A DNA stretch of 35,404 bases from Bacillota bacterium (GCA_029008595.1 JAQXJH010000027.1:1-35404); one strand, 5' to 3'. Numbered from the stretch's first letter, positions 8,940 through 18,743 are shown. Notes: generated from the letters alone by a model not told the origin. A program made the numbers and translations.

Positions 8940-9376
8940 TTCTGCGTTCCCTCCTCCACATAGATCAGCGCATGGTTCGGACAATTTTTTACACAGGCCG
9001 GTTCTTCTTCTCCCTGACACAGATCGCATTTATATGCGATCGCGCCTTCCCGCAGCACACCGAACGGGCAGACCGCCAGACAGGTCATGCAGCCGACACA
9101 GCGTTCGGGGTCATTGCTGACCACTCCGGTGACCGGATCCTTCTGCATGGCGCCCGTGATGCAGGCTTCCACACATTTCGGTTTGGCGCAATGGCGGCAC
9201 TGCAGCGCAAAAGAGCGGCGGTTGTCGCCTTCTACAAAAATGCGGGCAACCGGAGCGGGCTGTTCGAATTTATATGCTTTGACAACATCCTTTGATTTGG
9301 AATGTGCCGTTTTGCAGTAAACCTCGCAAAGACGGCAATTCAGGCAAAGCTTTTCAATGGCATAAACCTTTTTCAT
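8936..9376 (-). CDS. four-cluster ferredoxin (HycB-like) subunit
   Basis: A 146-residue protein with sixteen cysteines in four groups: C11/14/17/21, C60/63/68/72, C93/96/99/103 and C117/120/128/132. This is the pattern of HycB/DmsB-like electron-transfer subunits carrying four [4Fe-4S] clusters. It lies between the FMN subunit and the FAD oxidoreductase of the glutamate synthase cluster, so it most likely wires the two together. The ATG at 9376 has AAGGGTG 8 bases upstream. An upstream in-frame codon at 9406 would overlap the previous gene and has no ribosome site. Its 3' end overlaps the next gene as ATGA. Confidence 0.9.
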   Translation of the reverse strand: MKKVYAIEKLCLNCRLCEVYCKTAHSKSKDVVKAYKFEQPAPVARIFVEGDNRRSFALQCRHCAKPKCVEACITGAMQKDPVTGVVSNDPERCVGCMTCLAVCPFGVLREGAIAYKCDLCQGEEEPACVKNCPNHALIYVEEGTQK

Positions 9377-9402
9377 ATTCTGTTCACCCTTTCTGTTCCG
9401 GA

Positions 9403-10902
9403 TCATTCCCCTGCGTAGCGGATCCCGAGAATATCAAGCTCTTTTTGCGTCAGACCGATCCCGCGCAACATCAGCCGGTTCCCGCGCAGGCTGTCGATTG
9501 CATTGATCCCCATGCCGCCCATCAGCTCCTTGATCTCATGATCCCAGGCGCGAAACACATTCGCGACACGCTCCGACATAATTTCGGGATTCAGGCGGCG
9601 GGTAAGCTCTTCCTTCTGCGTTGCAATGCCCCAGTTGCAGTTGCCCGTGTAACAGGTACGGCACATGTGGCATCCCATGGCGATCAGCGCAGCCGAAGCG
9701 ATGTACACGGCATCGGCGCCCAATGCGATCGCCTTGACGACATCGGCGCTGTTGCGCACGCTTCCGGCAACGACAAGGGAAACCTGCTGGCGGATCCCTT
9801 CATCACGCAGACGCTGATCCACCGAAGCCAGCGCAAGCTCCACCGGAATTCCTACCGTATCGCGGAATCTTGTCGGCGTGGAGCCGGTACCGCCGCGAAA
9901 GCCGTCGATCGCGATAATATCCGCACCGGCGCGCACGGCGCCCGAAGCGATAGCGGCAATATTATGCACGGCGGCAATTTTTACGGAGATCGGCTTGCGG
10001 TAATGCGTTGCTTCCTTCAGAGAATAAATCAGCTGGCGCAGATCCTCGATCGAATAGATATCGTGATGCGGCGCCGGAGAAATGGCGTCTGTACCTTCGG
10101 GAATCATTCGGGTCTGGCTGACTTCGTAATTGACTTTTTCACCGGGCAGATGACCGCCGATACCCGGTTTTGCCCCCTGACCGATCTTGATCTCGACGAT
10201 TTTTCCCCGATCAAGGTATCCCTTATGAACGCCGAACCGCCCGGACGCCACCTGCACGATGCAGTGGTCGGCATACGGCTCCAGCTCCTTGTGCAGTCCG
10301 CCTTCACCGGTATTGAAGAAGGTATTGCATTCCTTTGCAGCCATTGCGATGGATTTCTGTGCGTTGAGCGAAATTGAACCGAACGACATGGCCGAAAACA
10401 TGATCGGAGAGTTCAGTTCCACCGTCGGCGGGATATTGGTCAGCAGCTTTCCTGTCTTGCTATACTCCAGTCTGTCCGGCTTTGAACCGAGAAAGGTTTT
10501 CGTTTCCATCGGCTCGCGCAGCGGATCGATGGAAGGGTTGGTCACCTGGCTGGCATTGAGCAGAATGTGATCCCAATAGATCGGATACGGCTGAGGGTTG
10601 CCCATGCTGGAAAGCAGGACGCCTCCGCTTTCCGCCTGCTTTTCCACCTCTTCGATCGCCTGCATGCTCCAGTTCGCATTGTCCCGGAATTCATTCGGAT
10701 TTTTGCGGATCGCCAGCGCGCGGGTCGGGCACATGCAGACACAGCGCTGGCAATCGACGCATTTGCTCTCATCTGCAGTCATTTTTCCTGTATCGGGATC
10801 TTTTCTGTGAACACCGTTCGCACATTGCCGTTCACATACCCCGCAGGCAATGCAGCGCTCTTCATTGCGCAGTACGATATAATCGGAAGAATAATATCTC
10901 AT
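9403..10902 (-). CDS. glutamate synthase FMN (synthase) subunit with N-terminal ferredoxin domain
   Basis: The catalytic synthase domain of glutamate synthase, which reduces 2-iminoglutarate (from 2-oxoglutarate and ammonia) to glutamate. It has 499 residues. An N-terminal 2[4Fe-4S] ferredoxin domain has C17/20/23/27 and C48/51/54/58. A TIM-barrel FMN domain follows (about 85-470), with MSFGSISLNA, GEGGL and the loop GRFGVHKGYL. The cluster motif C411-x5-C417-x4-C422 matches the [3Fe-4S] ligands of GltS; C414 is an extra cysteine. The family is often annotated as archaeal-type or glutamate synthase-related. The ATG at 10902 has AAAGGAATG about 9 bases upstream. It starts 15 bases after the amidotransferase gene. 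Confidence 0.93.
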   Translation of the reverse strand: MRYYSSDYIVLRNEERCIACGVCERQCANGVHRKDPDTGKMTADESKCVDCQRCVCMCPTRALAIRKNPNEFRDNANWSMQAIEEVEKQAESGGVLLSSMGNPQPYPIYWDHILLNASQVTNPSIDPLREPMETKTFLGSKPDRLEYSKTGKLLTNIPPTVELNSPIMFSAMSFGSISLNAQKSIAMAAKECNTFFNTGEGGLHKELEPYADHCIVQVASGRFGVHKGYLDRGKIVEIKIGQGAKPGIGGHLPGEKVNYEVSQTRMIPEGTDAISPAPHHDIYSIEDLRQLIYSLKEATHYRKPISVKIAAVHNIAAIASGAVRAGADIIAIDGFRGGTGSTPTRFRDTVGIPVELALASVDQRLRDEGIRQQVSLVVAGSVRNSADVVKAIALGADAVYIASAALIAMGCHMCRTCYTGNCNWGIATQKEELTRRLNPEIMSERVANVFRAWDHEIKELMGGMGINAIDSLRGNRLMLRGIGLTQKELDILGIRYAGE

Positions 10903-10917
10903 GTTGCATCATTCCTT

Positions 10918-12009
10918 TCAGACGGTCGGGTCAAGTGTCACAATGATCGGGCGGCCGCCTTCGATGGACCAGATCTTATCCGGCTCCGGGCAGATCGTAC
11001 GGATCGCCGCCTCTTCGCTGGCAAAGAAAACCTCGTCGCCCTGTTTTGCCGCCATCAGCGCACGGAGCTTCAGCCTGTCGTTCAGCGCCAGCAGCCCGTT
11101 GTTGAAACCGAGAATAATGGAAAACGGTCCGTTGACCAGAGCGCTGGAATACGTTTTTCGCAGAGTCGTATAATATTCGCGCTGCTCTTTCGGCATGGCG
11201 GCAATTTCTTCCCACATGGGCGCCGCAATGATATTGGCGGCAGTTTCCAGCGAAAGCTTGTGCTTGCGCACCAGCAGGTCAAACAGATAAGTAATCACCT
11301 CTGTATCGGTCTGCAGCGTGCATTTATAGCCGAACATCTCAATATAGCGCCGGTTTGCGTCGTAAGAAGAAATCTCGCCGTTATGAACGATGGACCAGTC
11401 AAGCAGCGTAAACGGATGCGCTCCGCCCCACCATCCGGGGGTATTGGTCGGGAACCGCCCGTGCGCTGTCCAAAGGTACCCCTTGTAGTCGTCGAGCATA
11501 TAGAATTCGCCGACATCCTCCGGATAACCGACCGCTTTAAAGGCGCCCATGTTTTTACCGCTCGAAAACACAAACGCTCCGCCAATGGTGGTGTTCACGC
11601 GAAAAACGCATCGGGTCGTAAATTCCTCTTCGTCCAGCTCGGATTCGACCAGACGTGCTTTGTCCGGGCGAACAAAATAGCGCCAGATGATCGGTGAGCT
11701 TCGGATGCTTTCCGTTTTGCGGGTGGGCATCCGCCCCGCCATTTCGATCTCAAAATGTTCATTGAGGAACTGCTCGGTTTTTGCCTTGGCTTCCGTTGTA
11801 TCGTAAAAAATATGCAGTGCATAAAGCTCTTTGAACTGCGGATAGATTCCGTAAGCGGCAAAACCGCCGCCAAGCCCGTTGGAACGGTCATGCATCAGCG
11901 CGATCGATTTGATTATTCGCTCTCCTGAAAAGCAGACTCCTTTTTTGTTGATCACCGCGCTGATCGCGCAGCCGGACGGAATCCTGATTTGCCCTTCTTG
12001 TTGCAACAT
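10918..12009 (-). CDS. glutamate synthase glutamine amidotransferase subunit (class II)
   Basis: A 363-residue class II (Ntn) amidotransferase equivalent to the N-terminal domain of GltB; it releases ammonia from glutamine for the FMN subunit. The candidate nucleophile is C14 (SGCAISAVINKKG), so a 13-residue propeptide must be removed. HGRFPTNTPG and WSIVHNGEISSY are the arginine and oxyanion-loop motifs, and LQTDTEVITY supplies the glutamine-binding aspartate. The ATG at 12009 has AAGGGGGC about 8 bases upstream. It is the first gene of the five-gene cluster and lies behind a good promoter (12081-12109). Confidence 0.92.
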   Translation of the reverse strand: MLQQEGQIRIPSGCAISAVINKKGVCFSGERIIKSIALMHDRSNGLGGGFAAYGIYPQFKELYALHIFYDTTEAKAKTEQFLNEHFEIEMAGRMPTRKTESIRSSPIIWRYFVRPDKARLVESELDEEEFTTRCVFRVNTTIGGAFVFSSGKNMGAFKAVGYPEDVGEFYMLDDYKGYLWTAHGRFPTNTPGWWGGAHPFTLLDWSIVHNGEISSYDANRRYIEMFGYKCTLQTDTEVITYLFDLLVRKHKLSLETAANIIAAPMWEEIAAMPKEQREYYTTLRKTYSSALVNGPFSIILGFNNGLLALNDRLKLRALMAAKQGDEVFFASEEAAIRTICPEPDKIWSIEGGRPIIVTLDPTV

Positions 12010-12080
12010 CTGTTTTGCCCCCTTGATTTCTTTTGAACGGATATAATTAAAACATATATCTCTATCATTCTACATAAGAA

Positions 12081-12109
12081 ATTTTAATATGTCTTGCAGC
12101 AAAAGTCAA
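12081..12109 (-). promoter_or_regulatory. promoter of the split glutamate synthase operon
   Basis: TTGACT (12109-12104) and TAAAAT (12086-12081) are separated by exactly 17 bases, a near-consensus sigma-A promoter. Transcription would start near 12075, giving a roughly 65-base A/T-rich leader without an obvious terminator or riboswitch. It lies just after the carB terminator, so it starts a new unit. Confidence 0.8.
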
Positions 12110-12146
12110 CTGTTTTTCTCTGGAAGACAATTATTTTATCCGCTGC

Positions 12147-12186
12147 AAAAAAGGACGGCGCCCCCTCGCAACCGAGGAGACGCCGT
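12147..12186 (-). terminator. terminator after carB
   Basis: On the minus strand ACGGCG and CGCCGT close a stem extended by CCTCG/CGAGG, followed by CC and six T. This is a classic intrinsic terminator 37 bases past the carB stop. Confidence 0.9.
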
Positions 12187-12223
12187 TGTCTTCCTGAAAA
12201 TTCAATTTTGGATTATGCAGTAC

Positions 12224-15200
12224 TCAGATTTTTGTAATATCAATCACCGAAACCTCGTGATGATCGAGCATTTCGATGCAGCGGATATAAGCCGCAGCGG
12301 TATCGAGTGAGGTCAGACACGGGATCCGCGCTTCGATGGCAGTGCGGCGAATATGGAATCCGTCGCGGTGATGCGCGGAGCCTTTGCTCGGCGTGTTGAT
12401 CACCACATCCACCCTGCCGGAAAGGATCTCGTCCAGAATATTCGGGTGCTCTTCCCCCAGCTTGCGCAGTGTGGTCGTTTCCACGCCGTGCTGTGCGAAA
12501 TAGCGTCCGGTGCCGCCGGTGGTAAACAGTTCCCAGTTCAGCGCTTTAAGGCGTCTGGCCAGCGGCAGTGCTTCGGCTTTGTCCACATCGCTGACGGTAA
12601 TGATCGCGCGGCCCTTTCTCGGCAGATGCGTTCCGGAACCGATAAACGCCTTCGTCAGCGCTTCTTCGTATTTTGTTGCAATGCCGAGAACCTCACCGGT
12701 CGATTTCATTTCCGGCCCAAGATTGATATCTGCCCCGTAAATCTTTTCGAACGAGAAGACCGGCATCTTGACGGCGATCGTCTCCTTCGGCGGCTGCAGA
12801 CCGTAATCATACCCAAGCTCCGGCAGCTTTTTTCCTTCAATCGCGGCAACTGCCAGCGGAACGATCGGGATCCCGGTGATCTTGCTGATATACGGCACGG
12901 TACGGGAGGAACGCGGATTGGCTTCGATGACATACACCTCGTCATCCTTGACGATGAACTGGATATTCATCAGCCCGATCACATGCAGTTCCCGGCAGAG
13001 ATCGATCGTATAGCGGATGATCTTCTTCTGCATCGCCGGCGCGATCGTCTGCGGCGGATAGACGGAAATGCTGTCTCCGGAATGAACGCCGGCGCGTTCC
13101 ACATGCTCCATGATGCCGGGAATGACTACGCCGGTTCCGTCACAGACGGCATCCACCTCCGCTTCCGTACCCATAATATATTTGTCGATCAGGATCGGAT
13201 GCTCCTGGGTGGTCTGGTTGATCGCGGTAATATATTCCGCCAGATCCTTATCCGCCATGGCGATATGCATTCCCTGCCCGCCCAGCACATAGGACGGACG
13301 CACCAGAACCGGATAACCGATCTTATTTGCCGCCGCAATGCCTTCTTCGACCGTGAAGATCGTTGTACCGGCTGCGCGCGGGATCTTGCATTTGTTCAGA
13401 ATGACGTCAAAACGTTCACGATCCTCCGCTTCATCAATCGAATCCGGAGAAGTGCCGAACACCGGAACGCCCATGGCTTCAATGTCCTTGGCAAGCTTGA
13501 TGCCCGTTTGCCCGCCGAATTGCACAACAGCGCCGTCCGGATGCTCCAGTTCAATGATATTCCGCACATCCTCCGGGGTCAGCGGCTCGAAATACAGCTT
13601 ATCGGAAACATCGAAGTCGGTACTGACCGTTTCGGGATTATTATTGACGATGATCGTTTCATAGCCCATATCATGGAATGCCCAGACGCTGTGGACAGAG
13701 CAGAAGTCGAATTCGATCCCCTGACCGATCCGGATCGGCCCGGAACCGATCACGAGCACCTTCTTTTTGCCGCTGTTGACGGCTTCGGTGGTCTCGCCGT
13801 AGCAGGAATAATAATACGGCGTTTCGGCATCAAATTCCGCGGCACAGGTATCGACCATTTTGAACACGGCCTTGATACCGAAGCCTTCCCGCAGGGCGCG
13901 AATGGCTTTTTCTGTCTTGCCGGTCAGTTTTGCAATCGTCTGATCCGGAAAACCAAGCTCCTTGGCCTGTTTCAGAAGCTCCTCGGTCAGCGCGGGCGCC
14001 CGATGCAGCTGCTGTTCCATGTTCACGATCGTTTCAATGCGGTCAATGAACCAGCGGTCGATCTGTGTGATCTTATGAATGCGTTCGGTGGAGATTCCGC
14101 GGCGCAGCGCTTCTGCCACAACGAAGATCCGGCGGTCATCCACCTCATACAGGCGCGCCTTGACTTCTTCTTCGCTGAGGCTGGCCAGACTGGGAAGGAT
14201 CAGGTCATCCATGTGCTGTTCCAGCGAACGGATCGACTTCATCAGGGCCGCTTCAAAGCAGGGAGCAATGCCCATGACCTCGCCGGTCGCTTTCATCTGT
14301 GTTCCAAGCTTCCGGGTGGCGTAGGTAAATTTATCAAACGGCCATTTCGGGATTTTGACCACGCAGTAATCCAGCGTCGGCTCAAAGCAGGCAAAGGTCT
14401 TTTTGGTGATCGCGTTTTCGATCTCGTCCAGCGAATAGCCGAGCGCAATTTTGGACGCGACCTTTGCAATCGGATATCCGGTCGCCTTGGACGCGAGCGC
14501 CGAGGAACGGCTGACACGGGGATTGACTTCGATCACGACATATTCAAAGCTTTCCGGATTGAGCGCATACTGCACGTTGCAGCCGCCCTCGATCCCAAGC
14601 TCCGTAATGATATCGAGCGCGGCGGTGCGGAGCATCTGGGTCTCTTTATCCGCCAGCGTCTGGCACGGCGCAACGACAATGGAATCCCCTGTATGAACGC
14701 CGACCGGGTCGAGGTTTTCCATGTTGCAGACAGCGATGCAGTTTCCCTTGCCGTCGCGCATGACCTCATATTCAATTTCTTTCCATCCTGCAATGCTTCG
14801 CTCGATCAGCACCTGACCGACGCGGCTCAGATGCAGCCCCTGAGAAGCGATTTCAACCAGTTCTTCCTGGTTGTTGGCAATTCCGCCGCCGGTTCCGCCG
14901 AGAGTATAGGCCGGGCGAACGATGACCGGATAGCCGATCTCTTCCGCTTCGCGGATGCATTCCTCCAGCGTTTCGGCAATGCGGCTTTCGGCGCACGGCT
15001 GATGGATCTTCTCCATCGCTTCCTTGAACAACTCACGGTCTTCGGCGCGTTTGATGGTCTGCGCAGAAGTGCCGATGATCCGAACGTTATGCTCTTTTAA
15101 AAAACCGGATTCCTCCAGCTCAATGCCGAGATTCAGGGCATTCTGACCGCCGAGGGTCGGCAGGATGCAGTCGGGCTTTTCGATTTCGATCACCCGTTTG

Positions 15201-15418
15201 AGCGTTGTCAGGTTCAGCGGCTCAATATAGACATGATCCGCGATCATCTTATCGGTCATGATCGTTGCCGGATTGGAGTTGACCAGAACGACCTGAACGC
15301 CTTCCTCCTTCAGGGCACGGCAGGCCTGCGTACCGGCGTAATCGAATTCCGCCGCCTGACCGATAATGATCGGGCCGGAACCGATGATAACAACTTTTTT
15401 AATGCTTTGGTCTCTCAT
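12224..15418 (-). CDS. carB: carbamoyl-phosphate synthase large subunit
   Basis: Makes carbamoyl phosphate from bicarbonate, two ATP and ammonia channelled from CarA, for arginine and pyrimidine synthesis. The 1064 residues show the internal duplication of the family. The first ATP-grasp half (about 1-400) begins IIIGSGPIIIGQAAEFDYAG. An oligomerisation region (about 400-550) follows. The second ATP-grasp half (about 550-930) begins VLVIGSGPIRIGQGIEFD. The C-terminal MGS-like allosteric domain (about 930-1064) contains the FTTGGTGRYFA motif. The start overlaps the carA stop as ATGA, so the subunits are translationally coupled. A terminator follows directly. Confidence 0.98.
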   Translation of the reverse strand: MRDQSIKKVVIIGSGPIIIGQAAEFDYAGTQACRALKEEGVQVVLVNSNPATIMTDKMIADHVYIEPLNLTTLKRVIEIEKPDCILPTLGGQNALNLGIELEESGFLKEHNVRIIGTSAQTIKRAEDRELFKEAMEKIHQPCAESRIAETLEECIREAEEIGYPVIVRPAYTLGGTGGGIANNQEELVEIASQGLHLSRVGQVLIERSIAGWKEIEYEVMRDGKGNCIAVCNMENLDPVGVHTGDSIVVAPCQTLADKETQMLRTAALDIITELGIEGGCNVQYALNPESFEYVVIEVNPRVSRSSALASKATGYPIAKVASKIALGYSLDEIENAITKKTFACFEPTLDYCVVKIPKWPFDKFTYATRKLGTQMKATGEVMGIAPCFEAALMKSIRSLEQHMDDLILPSLASLSEEEVKARLYEVDDRRIFVVAEALRRGISTERIHKITQIDRWFIDRIETIVNMEQQLHRAPALTEELLKQAKELGFPDQTIAKLTGKTEKAIRALREGFGIKAVFKMVDTCAAEFDAETPYYYSCYGETTEAVNSGKKKVLVIGSGPIRIGQGIEFDFCSVHSVWAFHDMGYETIIVNNNPETVSTDFDVSDKLYFEPLTPEDVRNIIELEHPDGAVVQFGGQTGIKLAKDIEAMGVPVFGTSPDSIDEAEDRERFDVILNKCKIPRAAGTTIFTVEEGIAAANKIGYPVLVRPSYVLGGQGMHIAMADKDLAEYITAINQTTQEHPILIDKYIMGTEAEVDAVCDGTGVVIPGIMEHVERAGVHSGDSISVYPPQTIAPAMQKKIIRYTIDLCRELHVIGLMNIQFIVKDDEVYVIEANPRSSRTVPYISKITGIPIVPLAVAAIEGKKLPELGYDYGLQPPKETIAVKMPVFSFEKIYGADINLGPEMKSTGEVLGIATKYEEALTKAFIGSGTHLPRKGRAIITVSDVDKAEALPLARRLKALNWELFTTGGTGRYFAQHGVETTTLRKLGEEHPNILDEILSGRVDVVINTPSKGSAHHRDGFHIRRTAIEARIPCLTSLDTAAAYIRCIEMLDHHEVSVIDITKI

Positions 15419-16491
15419 TCGCGGTTTCCTCCCATCAGCGAAACGAAGCGGTCAAACAAAAACGCCGTATCCTTCGGGCCGGGGGCCGCTTCCGGATGAA
15501 ACTGCACCGAGAACGCGCGTCCGTTCTGATAGTTCAGTCCCTCTACGCTGCCGTCGTTCATACTGACAAAGGATATCTCGGCGACCTTTGGATCCACCGT
15601 TTCTCCCCTGACCACGTAACCGTGGTTCTGCGAAGTGATATAGACCCGATTGGCCGCAAGCTCCTTGACCGGATGATTGATCCCGCGGTGACCGTATTTC
15701 AGACGCTCGGTCTGTGCTCCTGTCGCAAGCGCCATCAGCTGGTGACCGAGGCAGATCGCAAACGTCGGTATGCCGTAATCCAGCAGCTTTCTGATCTCGC
15801 CGATCGCATGCACACAGTCCTGCGGATCGTCGGGGCCGTTGGTAAGCATAACGCCGTCGGGCGCATACTGCCGGATATCCTCAAAATCCGCGTCATGCGG
15901 AAAACACTGCACCGAACAGCCGCGCTTTGTCAGCGAGGTAATAATGCTCTGCTTGACACCGAAATCGATCATTGCGACCTTTGCGCCTTCTCCGGGGTAA
16001 AAACGGCCGTCTGTGCGGCTGACCAACGGAACATGGCTGGTCAGCCGGTAGCTGCGGGCCGCCTGCAGCATCGCTTCTTCATCGATGGAATCCCCGAAGG
16101 AGAGCGCGCCGCGCATGGTTCCGCGTTCCCGCAGGTGCCTGGTCAGCGCACGGGTATCGACACCTTCCATTCCCGGAATATGGTTTGCAAGCAGATAACG
16201 GTCCAGATTCATATCCCGGCGGAAATTGCTTCCGTGCGGGGTCAGAGAATGAACGATATAGGCTCCCACCCAGGGCCGCGACGATTCGGCATCATCATAA
16301 CAGACACCGTAATTTCCAATGAGCGGATAAGTCATTACGACCGCCTGTCCGCAATAGGAAGGATCCGTCAGCAGTTCGGGATAGCCGCACATTCCGGTAT
16401 TGAACACGACCTCACAAACAACGTTGCGGCAGTCGCCGATCCCGGTTCCTTCATACTTTGTGCCATCCTCCAACATTAACAATGCTTTCAT
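15415..16491 (-). CDS. carA: carbamoyl-phosphate synthase small subunit
   Basis: The glutaminase subunit that hydrolyses glutamine and feeds ammonia to CarB. It has 358 residues from the ATG at 16491 (KALLMLEDGTKYEG, the usual CarA start). The N-terminal CPSase domain is followed by a class I amidotransferase with C247 in ICLGHQ and H332/E334 in QFHPEA. The ribosome site is weak (AGGA 14 bases upstream), but extending the frame to 16593 adds 34 residues unlike CarA. The 113-base gap to dapL holds a GC-rich hairpin but no T tract or clear promoter. carAB is therefore probably read from the dapF-dapL unit. Confidence 0.95.
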   Translation of the reverse strand: MKALLMLEDGTKYEGTGIGDCRNVVCEVVFNTGMCGYPELLTDPSYCGQAVVMTYPLIGNYGVCYDDAESSRPWVGAYIVHSLTPHGSNFRRDMNLDRYLLANHIPGMEGVDTRALTRHLRERGTMRGALSFGDSIDEEAMLQAARSYRLTSHVPLVSRTDGRFYPGEGAKVAMIDFGVKQSIITSLTKRGCSVQCFPHDADFEDIRQYAPDGVMLTNGPDDPQDCVHAIGEIRKLLDYGIPTFAICLGHQLMALATGAQTERLKYGHRGINHPVKELAANRVYITSQNHGYVVRGETVDPKVAEISFVSMNDGSVEGLNYQNGRAFSVQFHPEAAPGPKDTAFLFDRFVSLMGGNRE

Positions 16492-16604
16492 TTGCAAATC
16501 ACCAAATCCTGTCTTCTCTGTGCCGGCTGCCCCGCCGGCGCTTTTACGGGCAACCAGCACCCGCACATACGGCCTGCCTTTTCTGCGGCGCATCCGCCCG
16601 CAGA

Positions 16605-17819
16605 TCAGAATTCATGCACGATGCGTTCCAGCGCCGCCTTTGTATTTTCGGTGCTGCCGAATGCCGTCAGGCGGAAATAGCCTTCGCCGCAGGGACCAAA
16701 GCCCGAACCCGGGGTTCCGACGACCTGAACGCGGTTGAGAAGCTCGTCGAAAAACTGCCAGGAGGTCATGTTATCCGGTGTTTTGAGCCAGATGTACGGT
16801 GAATTGACGCCGCCGTATACCTCAAAGCCCGCCTGAGCCAGTCCGTTCCGGATGATCGATGCATTATTATGATAATATGCAATGTTTTCCTTGATCTCGC
16901 GCTGGCCTTCCGGCGAATAGACCGCTTCCGCAGCACGCTGCACCGGATAGGATACTCCGTTGAATTTTGTGGACTGGCGGCGGTTCCAGAGCTGATTCAG
17001 GGAAACCCCGCCGCATTTCAGCGCCTTGGGCACAACCGTAAAGGCGCAGCGGGTTCCGGTGAAGCCTGCCGTTTTGGAAAAGCTGCGGAACTCGATTGCG
17101 CATTCCTTTGCCCCTTCAATCTCATAGATGGAATGCGGAATATTTTCCTCGGTGATAAACGCCTCATAAGCGGCGTCAAACAGAATGACCGATCCGTTTT
17201 TCAGCGCATAGTCCACCCAGACAGCCAGCTGCTCCTTCGTTGCCGTGTTGCCCATCGGATTGTTCGGGAAGCAGAGGTAGATCAGATCGACTTTTGTTTT
17301 CGGAAGCTCCGGCAGGAAACCGTTTTCCTTGCAGCAGGACATATAAACGATATTGTTCCAGCCCTTTCCCTCTACATACTCTCCGGCGCGGCCTGCCATC
17401 ACGTTGGTATCGACATATACGGGATACACCGGGTCGCAGACTGCCACAACATTGTCCCGGTCAAAAATATCGCCGATGTTTCCGCAGTCGCACTTGGAAC
17501 CGTCGCTGATAAAAATCTCATCCGGATCGATCACAACACCGCGGGACGCATAATCGTTTACGGCAATCGCCTCCCGCAGAAAGCTGTAGCCCTGTTCCGG
17601 GCCGTATCCACGAAACGTATCGCTCTGCCCCATTTCTTCCGTTGCGCGCACCATTGCGGCAACAACAGATTTCGGCAGCGGGCGGGTCACGTCACCGATT
17701 CCGAGGCGAATGATCGGTTTATCGGGATTTTGCTCCGCAAAGCGCTGTACCCTGTGGTTGATATCCACAAACAGGTAACTGGGCGGAAGCTTGACGAAAT
17801 TTTCATTGATGCGAAACAT
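16605..17819 (-). CDS. dapL: LL-diaminopimelate aminotransferase
   Basis: A PLP enzyme that converts tetrahydrodipicolinate directly to LL-diaminopimelate with glutamate as amino donor, bypassing the succinylase and acetylase routes. It has 404 residues. The PLP lysine is K249 in [13 protein letters not shown], and [10 protein letters not shown] and DAAYEAF are the usual fold-type I substrate and cofactor motifs. The ATG at 17819 has a perfect AGGAGG 9 bases upstream. It follows dapF by 19 bases, so the pair converts tetrahydrodipicolinate to meso-diaminopimelate for peptidoglycan and lysine. Confidence 0.96.
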   Translation of the reverse strand: MFRINENFVKLPPSYLFVDINHRVQRFAEQNPDKPIIRLGIGDVTRPLPKSVVAAMVRATEEMGQSDTFRGYGPEQGYSFLREAIAVNDYASRGVVIDPDEIFISDGSKCDCGNIGDIFDRDNVVAVCDPVYPVYVDTNVMAGRAGEYVEGKGWNNIVYMSCCKENGFLPELPKTKVDLIYLCFPNNPMGNTATKEQLAVWVDYALKNGSVILFDAAYEAFITEENIPHSIYEIEGAKECAIEFRSFSKTAGFTGTRCAFTVVPKALKCGGVSLNQLWNRRQSTKFNGVSYPVQRAAEAVYSPEGQREIKENIAYYHNNASIIRNGLAQAGFEVYGGVNSPYIWLKTPDNMTSWQFFDELLNRVQVVGTPGSGFGPCGEGYFRLTAFGSTENTKAALERIVHEF

Positions 17820-17838
17820 GACTTTTCCTCCTGTAGAT

Positions 17839-18678
17839 TCATATTGAAAGCAGTGTGCCGTCGAATACAAATTCGGCGCCGCCCTGCAAAAAAACCTGTT
17901 GATTGTTTCGGTCGTATGTTACACCAAGCGTCCCGCCCGGCAGGGTGACCGCGACAGAGGACGACGTTCCTTTTTTCAACGCCGCAGCAACCGCCGAAGC
18001 GCAGGCCCCCGTGCCGCAGGCGAGCGTCTCGCCCGAACCGCGTTCCCAGACGCGCACATTCAGATGCGCGGCATCCACGACCTGAACAAATTCTATATTG
18101 GCGCGCTGCGGAAACGCCGGGTGGCATTCGGCCATTGCGCCGATCTTTTCCACCGGTGCATGAAATGCATCGGCAACAAAGAGCACGCAGTGAGGGTTTC
18201 CCATAGAAACCGGGCAGATCCCGTCGGCGATCCCCTGTTCTCGCAGCGTCCGTTCCAGAACGGCAAGCTGTTCCGGGGAAAAGGGAACCTCGTCTGCACC
18301 AAACCCCGGCGCCCCCATCGCAACCGAAATCGTTTCCACGCGATTCTGCCCGTTTACGGCGAGCGTCAGCGTTTTGACGCCGGCAAGCGTATCTACCGTG
18401 ATCTGCCGCTTCTGCGTCAGACCTTTTTCGTAAACATACTTTCCCACGCACCGGATCCCATTGCCGCACATTTGCGCCTGAGAACCGTCCGCATTAAAAA
18501 TCCGCATAGAAAAATCGGCATGATCCGACGGGCCGATCAGAATGATCCCGTCAGAACCAATGCCGAAATGCCGGTTGCTGAGCTGCACCGAAAGCTCGGA
18601 CGGAGAAGAAACCGACTGCCGGAAGCAATCGATATAAATATAATCATTACCTGCGGCTTGCATCTTTGTAAACTGCAC
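17839..18678 (-). CDS. dapF: diaminopimelate epimerase
   Basis: Interconverts LL- and meso-diaminopimelate by a two-base, cofactor-free mechanism. The 279-residue protein has both catalytic cysteines: C71 in [10 protein letters not shown] and C221 in [10 protein letters not shown]. The start is a GTG at 18678 ([13 protein letters not shown]), with GGAAGGATG about 8 bases upstream; an internal ATG at 18663 would remove the conserved first strand. It is the first gene of dapF-dapL-carA-carB, downstream of an ARG-box match and a long structured region. Confidence 0.96.
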   Translation of the reverse strand: MQFTKMQAAGNDYIYIDCFRQSVSSPSELSVQLSNRHFGIGSDGIILIGPSDHADFSMRIFNADGSQAQMCGNGIRCVGKYVYEKGLTQKRQITVDTLAGVKTLTLAVNGQNRVETISVAMGAPGFGADEVPFSPEQLAVLERTLREQGIADGICPVSMGNPHCVLFVADAFHAPVEKIGAMAECHPAFPQRANIEFVQVVDAAHLNVRVWERGSGETLACGTGACASAVAAALKKGTSSSVAVTLPGGTLGVTYDRNNQQVFLQGGAEFVFDGTLLSI

Positions 18679-18717
18679 GGAACTTCATCCTTCCAAGCTT
18701 AATTTTATTGCAATATG

Positions 18718-18735
18718 TATGAATTATTATTCATA
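18718..18735. promoter_or_regulatory. ARG box (ArgR operator candidate) before dapF
   Basis: TATGAATAATAATTCATA is a perfect inverted repeat (7 + 4 + 7) and matches every fixed position of the ArgR consensus TNTGNATWWWWATNCANA. It lies 40 bases upstream of the dapF start, in the spacer of a weak promoter-like pair (CTGAAT, 17 bases, CATATT). Only one full box is evident, whereas ArgR sites often come in pairs. ArgR control would fit carAB farther down the operon. No argR gene is in the window. Confidence 0.6.
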
Positions 18736-18743
18736 TTCAGTTT

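Noticed and set aside
12353-15100. Long plus-strand open frame opposite carB
   Set aside because: It is the antisense shadow of carB, has low-complexity composition rich in arginine and histidine, lacks a ribosome site, and resembles no protein. CarB on the other strand is certain.
17687-18469. Second minus-strand frame inside dapF
   Set aside because: It is out of frame with dapF, which has both catalytic cysteines, and has no recognisable domain.
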